Source of the DNA: Psychroflexus torquis ATCC 700755
GTDB lineage: Bacteria; Bacteroidota; Bacteroidia; Flavobacteriales; Flavobacteriaceae
Reading direction: 5' to 3'
Length of the DNA: 64,000 nt
Assembly: GCF_000153485.2 (NCBI RefSeq)
Contig: NC_018721.1
Location: 3,100,001 to 3,164,000, forward strand
Under the pieces are notes generated by a model. The model searched no databases and had not been told where the DNA came from. It saw only the letters and a list, made by a program, of their open reading frames with translations. Within the stretch, counting starts at the first letter, position 1, and every line of letters begins with the position of its first letter. This document shows, one piece after another, positions 9,410 through 19,118 of the stretch. A program made the position numbers and the translations under genes.

Positions 9410-9753
9410 CTTAAGTGATTTAGTAAACGCAAAGTTAAGAATTTATCTGATTATTTTTTCTGAAGTTGAATTATAAATTTAAATACATTCATCTTAGGAA
9501 AAAGTTCAAATCTAACTATTAGTTGGAGTATTCTAAAACTTGAAGTGTTCATTTTTAAGATTTACAAGCATAAATTGGACATAACAAAAAGTTGCGTATT
9601 TAGATTCCTGATTTATCCTCTTAAAAAAATAAGAATTGTACAAATGTCAATTTTAACAAAATATATACTTAAGAATAGGCTATTTACTGGTTATCTTCTT
9701 CGAAATTAACTAGTTTTAATAAATTATTCTTATATAAATTTTAAATAGAGCTT
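9410..9753. other. Intergenic region between the ExbD-like gene and gltB
   Basis: There are 344 bases of very AT-rich DNA with no ORF. On the minus strand a TAACTTTG box (plus-strand 9430-9437) lies about 20 bases before the ExbD-like start and is a good promoter match. The right part should hold the gltB promoter and regulatory sites, but I see no clear consensus or riboswitch. Confidence 0.5.
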
Positions 9754-12700
9754 ATGAAGAGAGATTCGTTATACGATCCTAGTTTTGAACATGATGCTTG
9801 CGGAATCGGAACAGTTATAAATATTGACGGTAAAAAAGAGTTTAAATTAATAGATGATGCTTTAACCATGTTGGAAAATATGGAGCATCGAGGAGGAACT
9901 GGTGCAGATCCTGAAACTGGAGATGGGGCAGGGATACTGATACAAATTGATAAAGACTTTATCAACTGGATATCAAAAGAAGCTAATGTCAGTTTAGACT
10001 CAAAAAAACCTGTAGGGGTGGGGATGTTGTTTTTTCCTAAGATGCCTAGCGTCGCTGCGCAATGTGAGGACATCCTTAAAGAACACGCAGAGGATTTAGG
10101 CCTTGATATTTTGGGGTATAGAAAAGTGCCCATTGATCCTAAAGTTCCTGGAGTTGGCGCTAAACCATCAGAGCCTCTTATAAAACAAGTCATCATACAA
10201 CCTAAAACTGAAATGTCTAATGACGAATTAGAGCGAAAGTTATTTGTCCTTAGAAATTCTGTGACACATTATATTGGTCACCATCTTAAAGGAAATAATA
10301 AAGCATTTTATGTTTGTAGTATGTCTACAAAAACGATGATCTATAAAGGTCAATTAAGGACTAATCAGTTAAGAGCTTACTTTGAAGATCTTAGAAATAC
10401 TAATTTCAAATCGGCCTTTGCAATTATCCATTCTCGATTTTCGACCAATACTTTTCCAAATTGGAAGTTAGCGCAGCCTTTTCATTTTACAGCTCATAAT
10501 GGAGAGATCAATACTATTCGAGGTAATGTGACGAAAATGAAGTCGAAAGAAGCAAACTTCAAATCTAAAGTTTTCTCAGATTCAGATTTAAAACGTTTGT
10601 TACCAGTCACAAATCCAGAACATTCAGATTCTGCTAATTTGGATGCTATGGTAGAAATGTTAGTATTAGATGGACGCCCATTGGAGCATGCAATGATGAT
10701 GCTAGTCCCAGAGGCATGGCAAGACAATGTCTCTATAGATCCAGAGCGTAAAGCCTTTTACAAGTATCACGCTTCTATTATGGAACCTTGGGATGGCCCG
10801 GCAGCTCTTATTTTTACAGACGGAAAACGCGTTGGTGCTACATTAGATAGAAACGGTTTAAGGCCTTCACGATATTGCATCACCTCGACCGACAGACTTA
10901 TAATTTCTTCTGAAGCTGGAGCACTTCCAGTAGATCCTAGTGAAATCATTAAAAAAGGAAGATTACAACCAGGTCGTATGGTTCTTGCAGATCTAGATCA
11001 AAATAAAGTCCTTTTTGATGATGAAATCAAACACAGGATTGTAAAAGACAAACCCTATTCACAGTGGATCAAAAATCAGAGAATTAAGCTTAGACATCAG
11101 CCAGTTCCAGAATTTGAAAGACAAATCCTCTCCAGTAAAGACCTTCTTCATTTACAGAATGCTTATGGGTACACTTCAGAAGAATTAAAAATCATTTTAG
11201 GCGATATGGCTGTAAGAGCTACAGAACCCATCGGTTCTATGGGAGCCGATACTCCACTTGCTATTTTGAGTAAACAAAGTCAACATATTGCTAATTACTT
11301 TAAGCAACTCTTTGCCCAAGTGAGTAATCCTCCTATTGATCCTATACGTGAACGTATGGTAATGTCCTTATTTACTAGGGTGGGAGAAAGTCTTAATATT
11401 TTAGATGAAACAGAATTACACACTAAACAAATACATATTTCTCAACCTGTATTGCTAAATTCTGATATCGAAAAATTTAAGTATTTAAAGGAAAAAGGTT
11501 TCGATTATGCTTTTATCAACTGTGTTTTTGAAGCGGATGGTAAGCCTGATAGTTTGGAAAAAGCCATTGATTTGGTTTGTAAAGCAGCAGAGAAAGCTGT
11601 AGAATCTGGTAAGAAAGTTCTGATACTTTCAGACAAAGCTATCGATATAGATCATGCTCCTATCCCTTCTTTACTCTCTACAGGTGCTGTTCACCATCAT
11701 CTCGTAAAACTCAATTTAAGAACCAAGGTAGGAATTGTTGTTGAAGCAGGAGATGTAAGAGAAACACATCATTTTGCTACTTTAATCGGTTATGGAGCAA
11801 GTGCGGTCTATCCCTATCTAGCTATTCAATCTATAGAACATCTTCAAGAAGAGGGTAGGTTGGATACAGATATTACAAAAGAAAAGGCAGTTTCGAATTA
11901 TCAAGAAGCGATTGGGTATGGCTTATTGAAAATCTTATCCAAAATGGGTATTAGTACCTTACAATCTTACCAAGGGGCTCAAATTTTTGAAGCTTTAGGC
12001 TTGCATAATACAGTGGTAGAAAAATGCTTTAAGGGTACAATTTCGAGAATTGAAGGCATCGATTTTGATGGACTTGCCAAAGAAGTTTTGGTTAGACATC
12101 ACAAGGCTTATCCAGATAATAAAGGGGTGAAACAGAGTCTCGAAGTGGGCGGAGTATACCGATGGAAACTACGTGGTGAAAAGCATCTGTTTAATCCACA
12201 AACTATCCACTTGCTTCAACATTCTACAAAAACAAATAATTTTGCGCTTTATAAGAAGTTTGCTAACGAAGTCAACGATCAGCTTAAAGAGTCGTTGACA
12301 CTTAGAGGTCTTTTTGAATTTAAAAAAAGAACGCCTATTCCATTATCTGAAGTAGAACCTGCCAAAGATATTATGAAACGTTTTGCAACGGGAGCGATGT
12401 CCTTTGGCTCAATTTCTCATGAAGCGCATTCTACATTGGCTATTGCTATGAATAGGATTGGTGCAAAAAGTAACAGTGGAGAAGGAGGCGAAGACGAAGT
12501 TAGATTTGATGTAAAATCCAATGGAGATTGGGAGCGATCTGCTATAAAACAAGTGGCTTCAGGGCGTTTTGGCGTCACTAGTTATTACCTCACCAATGCA
12601 GATGAGTTGCAAATTAAAATGGCACAAGGCGCTAAGCCTGGGGAAGGGGGACAGTTACCCGGCCATAAAGTGGACGAATGGATAGGAAGAGTAAGACATT

Positions 12701-14271
12701 CTACTCCAGGAGTGGGATTAATATCCCCTCCACCTCACCACGATATTTATTCTATAGAGGATCTAGCTCAACTTATTTTCGATTTGAAAAATGCGAATCG
12801 TGCTGCTAGGATAAACGTTAAGCTTGTATCTCAGGCAGGTGTAGGAACTGTGGCTGCAGGAGTAGCTAAAGCCAATGCCGATGTAGTTCTGATCTCTGGC
12901 GCTGATGGCGGGACAGGCGCTTCACCCTTAAGTTCTATTCGCCACGCGGGTTTACCTTGGGAATTAGGGCTATCTGAAGCACACCAAACGCTTGTCAAGA
13001 ACAATTTAAGAAGTCGGATTACGGTTCAAGCAGATGGACAAATGCGAACAGGAAGGGATTTGGCTATTGCTACCCTTTTAGGAGCGGAAGAATGGGGTGT
13101 TTCCACAGCAGCTTTGATTGTAGAAGGTTGCATTATGATGAGGAAATGCCATACCAATACATGTCCAGTAGGGGTGGCAACTCAAAATCCGGAACTGCGA
13201 AAATTATTCACTGGAAAACCAGAACATGTGGTGAATTACTTCAATTTTTTAGCTGAAGACCTTAGAGAGATCATGGCTCAACTTGGTTTTAAATCTGTTA
13301 GTGATATGGTTGGCCATTCTGAAGTCATCAACATGAGAAAAGAAGTTCCCTTTTGGAAACTCAAAGATTTGGATTTAAGTCCGATTTTATATCAAGAAAA
13401 AATCTCAGAGCAAGTTGGAGTATACAAACAAATAGAGCAAGACCATGAAATTGATAAGGTGTTGGATTGGGAACTTTTAGAAAAAGCAAAACCTGCTTTG
13501 GAACATCATACTAAGGTAAAGCATGCTTTTTCTCTCAGAAATGTAAATCGTGCTACTGGTGCAATTTTATCTAATGAGATAAGTAAACTATATAAAGCTG
13601 AAGGTCTGGCGGAGGATACTATTCATTATAAATTTAACGGCTCTGCTGGGCAAAGCTTTGGTTGCTTTTTAGCGAAAGGAGTTACTTTTGAAGTAGAAGG
13701 GGAGTCTAATGATTACTTCGGAAAAGGACTATCAGGTGGTAAATTGATTATTTACCCACCACAACCGTCTGGATTTAAATCCGAAGAAAATATTATTATC
13801 GGTAATGTTGCTTTCTATGGAGCAACTTCTGGTTACGCCTATATTAATGGAATGGCAGGAGAGCGTTTTGGAGTAAGAAATTCTGGAGTTAATGCTGTGG
13901 TTGAAGGTGTTGGAGATCATGCTTGCGAATACATGACAGGAGGTAGATTGGTTATTTTAGGAGAAACAGGCAAAAACTTCGCCGCAGGGATGAGTGGAGG
14001 AGTCGCCTATATTTTTGATGAAAAAAACACGTTTAGATCCAATTGTAACAAAGCTATGGTGGGATTAGAATCTCCTTCCAAAGATGATTACAAGGAACTA
14101 AAGACCTTAATCGAAAATCATTATCACTACACTAAAAGTGAAAAAGCAAAATCAATACTAGATCGTTTTGATGAGATGTACACTCAGTTTATTAAAGTGA
14201 TACCAACGGATTACAAGCGTATTTTAGAAGCAAAAAAACAAGAAGAACAAAATAAAAAAATAGTAGCATAA
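9754..14271 (+). CDS. gltB: Glutamate synthase (GOGAT), large subunit
   Basis: GltB makes glutamate from 2-oxoglutarate and glutamine-derived ammonia. The 1505 residues carry, in order, the class II glutamine amidotransferase with the nucleophilic Cys at residue 16 (HDACGIG; the short N-terminus would be removed), the central domain (to about 760), the FMN-binding synthase domain (about 800-1190) and the GxGxG domain at the C-terminus. The 3Fe-4S cysteines are visible in CIMMRKCHTNTCPVG. The length is typical for bacteria. The stop overlaps the gltD start by one base (TAATG), indicating translational coupling. Confidence 0.97.
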   Translation: MKRDSLYDPSFEHDACGIGTVINIDGKKEFKLIDDALTMLENMEHRGGTGADPETGDGAGILIQIDKDFINWISKEANVSLDSKKPVGVGMLFFPKMPSVAAQCEDILKEHAEDLGLDILGYRKVPIDPKVPGVGAKPSEPLIKQVIIQPKTEMSNDELERKLFVLRNSVTHYIGHHLKGNNKAFYVCSMSTKTMIYKGQLRTNQLRAYFEDLRNTNFKSAFAIIHSRFSTNTFPNWKLAQPFHFTAHNGEINTIRGNVTKMKSKEANFKSKVFSDSDLKRLLPVTNPEHSDSANLDAMVEMLVLDGRPLEHAMMMLVPEAWQDNVSIDPERKAFYKYHASIMEPWDGPAALIFTDGKRVGATLDRNGLRPSRYCITSTDRLIISSEAGALPVDPSEIIKKGRLQPGRMVLADLDQNKVLFDDEIKHRIVKDKPYSQWIKNQRIKLRHQPVPEFERQILSSKDLLHLQNAYGYTSEELKIILGDMAVRATEPIGSMGADTPLAILSKQSQHIANYFKQLFAQVSNPPIDPIRERMVMSLFTRVGESLNILDETELHTKQIHISQPVLLNSDIEKFKYLKEKGFDYAFINCVFEADGKPDSLEKAIDLVCKAAEKAVESGKKVLILSDKAIDIDHAPIPSLLSTGAVHHHLVKLNLRTKVGIVVEAGDVRETHHFATLIGYGASAVYPYLAIQSIEHLQEEGRLDTDITKEKAVSNYQEAIGYGLLKILSKMGISTLQSYQGAQIFEALGLHNTVVEKCFKGTISRIEGIDFDGLAKEVLVRHHKAYPDNKGVKQSLEVGGVYRWKLRGEKHLFNPQTIHLLQHSTKTNNFALYKKFANEVNDQLKESLTLRGLFEFKKRTPIPLSEVEPAKDIMKRFATGAMSFGSISHEAHSTLAIAMNRIGAKSNSGEGGEDEVRFDVKSNGDWERSAIKQVASGRFGVTSYYLTNADELQIKMAQGAKPGEGGQLPGHKVDEWIGRVRHSTPGVGLISPPPHHDIYSIEDLAQLIFDLKNANRAARINVKLVSQAGVGTVAAGVAKANADVVLISGADGGTGASPLSSIRHAGLPWELGLSEAHQTLVKNNLRSRITVQADGQMRTGRDLAIATLLGAEEWGVSTAALIVEGCIMMRKCHTNTCPVGVATQNPELRKLFTGKPEHVVNYFNFLAEDLREIMAQLGFKSVSDMVGHSEVINMRKEVPFWKLKDLDLSPILYQEKISEQVGVYKQIEQDHEIDKVLDWELLEKAKPALEHHTKVKHAFSLRNVNRATGAILSNEISKLYKAEGLAEDTIHYKFNGSAGQSFGCFLAKGVTFEVEGESNDYFGKGLSGGKLIIYPPQPSGFKSEENIIIGNVAFYGATSGYAYINGMAGERFGVRNSGVNAVVEGVGDHACEYMTGGRLVILGETGKNFAAGMSGGVAYIFDEKNTFRSNCNKAMVGLESPSKDDYKELKTLIENHYHYTKSEKAKSILDRFDEMYTQFIKVIPTDYKRILEAKKQEEQNKKIVA

Positions 14272-15728
14272 TGGGACAACATGATGGATTTATGAAATAT
14301 GATAGGGAGCTTCCAAAGACAAGGAATCCCAAGGATAGAGTTGGAGATTTTAAGGAAATTTTTGAGCCTTTTCCAGAGAATAAAACCAAAACTCAAGCTG
14401 CAAGATGTATGGACTGTGGAGTTCCATTTTGTCATTCGGGATGCCCCTTAGGAAATATAATACCAGAGTTTAATGAAGCTGTTTACGATGAGAATTGGGA
14501 AGATGCGGTTTCGATATTGTATTCTACCAATAACTTTCCAGAATTTACAGGTAGGATTTGCCCTGCTCCTTGTGAAGCTAGCTGTGTGTTAGGCATCAAT
14601 AAATCTCCAGTAGCCATAGAACATATTGAAAAAACAATAGCTGAAAAAGCCCATGAACTAGGGTTTATGACCTCCAATACGCCAGAAGTAAGGACAGAGA
14701 AAAAAATTGCAGTAATTGGATCTGGTCCTGCTGGCCTTGCTGCTGCAGATCAACTTAATAAAGCAGGACATTGGGTGACTGTTTTTGAAAGAGAATCTAA
14801 AATTGGAGGATTGCTTCGTTATGGAATTCCAGATTTTAAACTTGAAAAATGGGTAGTGGATAGACGAATTCAAATTATGGATGATGAAGGTGTCCGTTTC
14901 AAAGTCAATGCAGAAGTAGGCAAAAGTATCAATCCTGAAATGCTCAAGGAAGATTTTGATGCGATTGTTGTTTGTACGGGGTGTACCTTACCTAGAAATT
15001 TACCTATTCCTGGACGCGATTTAAAAGGTATCCATTATGCAATGGATTTTTTAACGCTTCAGAATAAAGAAATCTCAGGGATTAAGTGTGATGATAAACT
15101 ATCTGCTAAAGGTAAAAATGTAGTTGTTATTGGTGGTGGTGATACAGGCTCGGATTGTATAGGAACCTCTCATCGACAAGGTGCTGCTTCGGTACTTCAG
15201 CTTGAGCTTATGCCCAAACCACAAAGCAAACGAGGCGAAAAAGACCCTTGGCCTATGTGGCCTATGACCTTAAGAACTTCCTCTTCTCACGATGAAGGTG
15301 GTGAACGTAAATGGAGTACTCTGACCAAAGAATTTGTAGGAAATGATAAGGGAGAACTTGCTCATATCAAACTCGTTGATACCGAATGGGTAAACGAAGG
15401 AGGTAGACAACAAATGAAAGAAATTGAAGGGACAGAGCGATTACTACCTTGTGCGTTGGCTTTGCTAGCTGTAGGATTTACACAACCAGAAAATGCTCTT
15501 CTAAAAAGTTTAGGCGTAACCCAATCTAAGGCAGGAACTGTTGAAGCTAAAGAGTATAAAACTAGCGTAGAATCGATTTTTGCAGCAGGAGATGCTCGAA
15601 GAGGGCAGTCTTTGGTAGTTTGGGCGATTTCTGAAGGAAGAGAAGCCGCTAGAGAAGTAGATCAATTTTTAATGGGGAGTACAGAATTACCTTCAAAAAA
15701 CGATTCCTTTTTAAATCTTGAAGTCTAA
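14271..15728 (+). CDS. gltD: Glutamate synthase, small subunit
   Basis: This NAD(P)H-dependent flavoprotein feeds electrons to GltB. The 485 residues contain N-terminal Fe-S cysteines (RCMDCGVPFCHSGCPLGN and GRICPAPCEASC), an FAD motif VIGSGPAGLAAA (about residue 148) and an NAD(P) motif VVIGGGDTGSDC (about 288). The C-terminus has FAAGDARRGQSLVVWAI, typical of GltD. The start overlaps the gltB stop. Confidence 0.97.
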   Translation: MGQHDGFMKYDRELPKTRNPKDRVGDFKEIFEPFPENKTKTQAARCMDCGVPFCHSGCPLGNIIPEFNEAVYDENWEDAVSILYSTNNFPEFTGRICPAPCEASCVLGINKSPVAIEHIEKTIAEKAHELGFMTSNTPEVRTEKKIAVIGSGPAGLAAADQLNKAGHWVTVFERESKIGGLLRYGIPDFKLEKWVVDRRIQIMDDEGVRFKVNAEVGKSINPEMLKEDFDAIVVCTGCTLPRNLPIPGRDLKGIHYAMDFLTLQNKEISGIKCDDKLSAKGKNVVVIGGGDTGSDCIGTSHRQGAASVLQLELMPKPQSKRGEKDPWPMWPMTLRTSSSHDEGGERKWSTLTKEFVGNDKGELAHIKLVDTEWVNEGGRQQMKEIEGTERLLPCALALLAVGFTQPENALLKSLGVTQSKAGTVEAKEYKTSVESIFAAGDARRGQSLVVWAISEGREAAREVDQFLMGSTELPSKNDSFLNLEV

Positions 15729-15736
15729 ATTTTATT

Positions 15737-15744
15737 TAACTTTG
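15737..15744 (+). promoter_or_regulatory. Promoter -7 box upstream of the 129-residue gene
   Basis: TAACTTTG matches TAnnTTTG. It lies only seven bases before the ATG at 15752, so the transcript would be leaderless or nearly so, or the gene is mainly read from gltBD. Confidence 0.35.
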
Positions 15745-15751
15745 ATCCTAT

Positions 15752-16141
15752 ATGGAACATAAACCCTACGCCGTTATTGATAATTCTGCTTTTCCAATAG
15801 TGAAAGTTAGCTTTACAGGAGAGAAAAGTACAGATTTGAATTTTCATCACTACTTAAAAGCCCTTAAAGAATGCTATTCTCATCAACAACCTATTGCTAT
15901 TATTTTTGAGGCGACTAAAGCGGTTACTCCTAAATTCTCTCACCAAAATCAACAGGCAAATTGGATAAAAGAAAATTGGACCCTTATCCAAAATCAGTGT
16001 CAGGGAACTGCATATATAATTCCAAGTCTCATTATTAAAATAGCTTTAAAATCGATTTTACTACTTCAGAAACAACCTGTTCCTTATAAGGTGTTTTCTA
16101 TTGAAAAGGATGGTAAAGACTGGTTAAAATCATTGTTATAA
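15752..16141 (+). CDS. STAS/SpoIIAA-like small cytoplasmic protein
   Basis: The 129-residue protein has the alternating strand/helix pattern of the SpoIIAA-like (STAS) fold found in many flavobacterial proteins: a strand FPIVKVSF, then strand PIAIIFEATKAV followed by a long helix and strand GTAYIIPS. I recognise no catalytic site. It is probably a regulatory or binding module. It follows gltD by 23 bases. Confidence 0.5.
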   Translation: MEHKPYAVIDNSAFPIVKVSFTGEKSTDLNFHHYLKALKECYSHQQPIAIIFEATKAVTPKFSHQNQQANWIKENWTLIQNQCQGTAYIIPSLIIKIALKSILLLQKQPVPYKVFSIEKDGKDWLKSLL

Positions 16142-16212
16142 ACTTTTGTTTATTATAAATTATAACCTTTATCGAGTTGTATTTTTGCACTATAACTTGA
16201 AACCTTTTACAT

Positions 16213-17496
16213 ATGAATTACCAACTCAATACCGTTTCTTTAGAGGAAGCGGTTTCAACAGTAAAATCTGGAGATAGAGTATTTATACAAGGTGCTGCCA
16301 TGACTCCGTACAAACTTATTACTGGTTTGGTATCCCGTTATGAATCGCTTAGTGATGTTGAAATTATTCATCTTCATACTGAAGGTCGAGCTGCTTATAC
16401 AGAAAAACCTTATTCTCAAGCTTTTAAAATGAATAGTGTTTTTGTTGGATCCAACGTAAGGCAATCGGTGAAAGAGGGGCACGGGGATTATATACCGATT
16501 TTCTTAAGTGAGATACATCTGCTGTTTAGGCGATCCATATTACCATTAGACGTTGCTTTTATCCAAGTTTCACCACCAGATAGTCATGGTTACTGTTCTT
16601 TAGGGACATCAATTGATATTACTATTCCTGCTATCCAAACCGCTAAATTGGTGATAGCACAAGTGAATCCTCGAGTACCTAGGACTCACGGAGACGGGTT
16701 TATTCATGTGAGTGAGCTCGATTTTGCAATTGAAGAGGATGCTCCGATTTACGGTCATGAACTCCCCGTTGCTTCAGAAATTGAAAATAAAATAGGGGCT
16801 AACATAGCCAGTCTTGTCGAGAATGGCGCGACCCTACAAATGGGTATTGGTGCCATTCCTAATGCTGCCTTGGAAAACTTAGGGAGTCATAAAAATTTAG
16901 GTATCCATACCGAAATGTTTTCAGATGGTATTTTACCTTTGGTAGAAAGTGGTGTGATCAATGGAAGTCAAAAGGAAGTAAAAACAGGAAAGATCGTGAC
17001 TTGTTTTGCTGTAGGCTCACAAAAGTTGTATGATTTTATGGATAATAATCCGTTAGTCCACATGAAAGAGGCTGCATATACAAACGATACAGCCATTATA
17101 AGACGAAATCCTAAAGTCACCGCGATCAACTCTGCCATCGAAATTGATTTGACAGGTCAAGTTTGTGCTGATACTATTGGGCAAATGCAATTTTCTGGAG
17201 TTGGTGGTCAAATGGACTTTATTCGTGGAGCTTCTCTGTCTGAAGGAGGAAAAGCGATTATTGCTATGCCTTCGGTTACTAAAAAAGGAATTTCAAAAAT
17301 CACCCCGTTTTTAAAGGAAGGTGCCGGAGTAACAACAACTCGCGCGCACGTTCATTATATAGTGACAGAATATGGTGTGGTAAATCTTTATGGTAAAAAT
17401 TTAAAACAGAGAGCAAAAGCTTTGATATCAATTGCACATCCTGATCATCGTGAGAGTCTAGAAAAAGCAGCTTTTAAACGTTTTAACTCTTACTAA
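16213..17496 (+). CDS. Acetyl-CoA hydrolase/transferase family protein (CoA-transferase)
   Basis: The 427 residues match the 4-hydroxybutyrate/acetyl-CoA CoA-transferase family. Visible are TLQMGIGAIPNAAL (about 210-223), the catalytic glutamate in IHTEMFSDG (about 237) and the C-terminal GVTTTRAHVHYIVTEYG and AHPDHRESLEKAAFKRF. It moves CoA between carboxylic acids; acetate or succinate are likely partners, but the substrate cannot be read from sequence. It is a single gene followed by trxA. Confidence 0.88.
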   Translation: MNYQLNTVSLEEAVSTVKSGDRVFIQGAAMTPYKLITGLVSRYESLSDVEIIHLHTEGRAAYTEKPYSQAFKMNSVFVGSNVRQSVKEGHGDYIPIFLSEIHLLFRRSILPLDVAFIQVSPPDSHGYCSLGTSIDITIPAIQTAKLVIAQVNPRVPRTHGDGFIHVSELDFAIEEDAPIYGHELPVASEIENKIGANIASLVENGATLQMGIGAIPNAALENLGSHKNLGIHTEMFSDGILPLVESGVINGSQKEVKTGKIVTCFAVGSQKLYDFMDNNPLVHMKEAAYTNDTAIIRRNPKVTAINSAIEIDLTGQVCADTIGQMQFSGVGGQMDFIRGASLSEGGKAIIAMPSVTKKGISKITPFLKEGAGVTTTRAHVHYIVTEYGVVNLYGKNLKQRAKALISIAHPDHRESLEKAAFKRFNSY

Positions 17497-17499
17497 GTT

Positions 17500-17507
17500 T
17501 ATCTTTG
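17500..17507 (+). promoter_or_regulatory. Promoter -7 box for trxA
   Basis: TATCTTTG fits TAnnTTTG and lies 33 bases before the trxA ATG, directly after the CoA-transferase stop. Confidence 0.45.
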
Positions 17508-17540
17508 TATAAAGTTGAGTCTAATAAAAAATAGTGAATT

Positions 17541-17840
17541 ATGAGTCAAAAATTTAACGAGTTAATTAAAAGTGAAACGCCAGTTCTTGTTGATTTTTTC
17601 GCAGATTGGTGTGGACCTTGTAAAGTGCTTGCTCCTATTTTAAAAGAGGTTAAGAGTGAATTGGGGGATAGTATCAAAATCATTAAAATTGATGTAGATA
17701 AAAACGAAAAGCTAGCCGCAAAATATCAAGTGAGGGGAGTGCCAACTATGCTTATTTTTAAGGGCGGCGAACAAAAATGGAGACAGAGTGGGGTACTTCA
17801 AAAACAAGACATAGTTAATATCATTAAATCACATTCTTAA
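17541..17840 (+). CDS. trxA: Thioredoxin
   Basis: This 99-residue cytoplasmic thioredoxin has the active site WCGPCK at residues 23-28, the cis-Pro loop RGVPTML (about 67-73) and the usual FFADWC lead-in. It reduces protein disulfides with electrons from thioredoxin reductase. It has its own promoter box. Confidence 0.94.
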   Translation: MSQKFNELIKSETPVLVDFFADWCGPCKVLAPILKEVKSELGDSIKIIKIDVDKNEKLAAKYQVRGVPTMLIFKGGEQKWRQSGVLQKQDIVNIIKSHS

Positions 17841-17870
17841 ATGAAAACATACCTTAATCTTTTCGTATTG

Positions 17871-18503
17871 TCAATTCCCTATCACTATCCCAAGGTTTAA
17901 GGTTGAAAAAATATTTTTATTTATAAAATTTTGTTCTGCGGGAGCTGTCTCTATAGTTTCTGAAAGACTGAAGTGAACATCTGCCCCAAAACTAATTCCA
18001 ATTACTTTTTTATCACTTAAGTAGTAAATTATATTTAGTCCAGTTACAACACCACTAAGGTTATATGTTAAATTACCAGTTTTTAGGGTACCTCTATTTT
18101 TAATGGCGGAGTCAAAAAATCCAAATTTTAATTCAGCTGTCAAATTTTTATAAATGGGCTGTTGGTAATATGCAAAAATCATAAAAGAATGGAATCGACT
18201 TGAGGGGAAGTTAGATCCAAAAAATCTTGAATCATCAAGCTTAAACTCATATCGATTATAATTTAAACCAATTCCTATAAATTCTTTAATTCCAAATCTT
18301 CCTACCAAATTGAAACCAATATTTTGAGAATAGGCTTGGCTTATAAAATTATCATCTAAAGAAGTGAATATTGAACCTTGAAGGCCAATTTGAACAGTGA
18401 TAGGATTATTAATTCTACGTTGTGTTAAGCTATCTTTTTCTATTGATTGGCTATAACCAAAAGAGGATAAAAGTATGAAAATAGAAATTGTAAAATTTTT
18501 CAT
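17871..18503 (-). CDS. Outer-membrane beta-barrel protein, unknown function
   Basis: The 210-residue protein has a signal peptide (FTISIFILLSSFGYSQ) and alternating amphipathic strands ending with an aromatic/hydrophobic C-terminal strand, typical of small eight-strand outer-membrane barrels (OMP_b-brl-like). No function can be assigned. The gene is convergent with trxA, with 30 bases between them. Confidence 0.62.
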   Translation of the reverse strand: MKNFTISIFILLSSFGYSQSIEKDSLTQRRINNPITVQIGLQGSIFTSLDDNFISQAYSQNIGFNLVGRFGIKEFIGIGLNYNRYEFKLDDSRFFGSNFPSSRFHSFMIFAYYQQPIYKNLTAELKFGFFDSAIKNRGTLKTGNLTYNLSGVVTGLNIIYYLSDKKVIGISFGADVHFSLSETIETAPAEQNFINKNIFSTLNLGIVIGN

Positions 18504-18514
18504 TCAGACGGTAT

Positions 18515-18678
18515 TATACCAAACTATATTTATAATGTCGTATAGATAAATTGAATTATTTTTTGATTGATTGAAATTAAAAATAATTAGCATAGCCTTA
18601 GTTACGGTAATTATTTTTTGATGAAAAACAGGCGAAAAAGAAACGATCTATTTCGACATTATAGGTTTAATTTGGTAT
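18515..18678. repeat. MITE-like palindromic repeat, copy A
   Basis: It starts TATACCAAA and ends TTTGGTAT, giving terminal inverted repeats. It shares the internal AAATAATTAGCATAGCCTTA block with copies D and F. It is 164 bp long. Its right end runs into the 3' end of the next minus-strand gene and supplies that gene's stop codon. Confidence 0.75.
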
Positions 18679-19083
18679 TAGCATCAAATCTTCAAAGTTG
18701 AGGTCTAAAGAATTTGAATCTTCGATAATCAAAATAGGAAAATTTTCATCTGGTTCTATAGATTGAAAATATAAACCTTGGTCCAGATCAATGAATAGAG
18801 CAAACTTAAGACTTGACCTTGGAAAGAAAAATTTAAATTCTCCTCTTTCATTTGTAACATCAAAAACATCAATACGGTTTATTTGATTTAGATTGAAACC
18901 AAAGTTTTGAAGTTCTTGAGAAGACTCTATTTCGGAAGAAATCAATTCAATTTTCAAACCTTGAATTGGATTGATTTCTTGGTCAACAAGAACTCCTTTT
19001 ATAGTAATTACAGTATTATCTTCTACAGCAGTACATCCTAGGACTATTAAGATTAAAGTTATAAATAGCAATATTCTTTTCAT
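18667..19083 (-). CDS. Lipoprotein with carboxypeptidase-regulatory-like domain
   Basis: The 138-residue protein has a lipoprotein signal (LLFITLILIVLGC, Cys at about residue 17), followed by a small beta-sandwich: ITIKGVLVDQEINPIQGLKIEL, then FDVTNERGEFKFFF. This is the CarboxypepD_reg-like pattern seen in adhesion and transport proteins. The last codons and the stop (18667-18669) lie inside the terminal repeat of MITE copy A, so the original C-terminus may have been replaced. Confidence 0.6.
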   Translation of the reverse strand: MKRILLFITLILIVLGCTAVEDNTVITIKGVLVDQEINPIQGLKIELISSEIESSQELQNFGFNLNQINRIDVFDVTNERGEFKFFFPRSSLKFALFIDLDQGLYFQSIEPDENFPILIIEDSNSLDLNFEDLMLIPN

Positions 19084-19118
19084 ACTTTAAACATAGTAAT
19101 ATTCAAGTTACCTAAATA

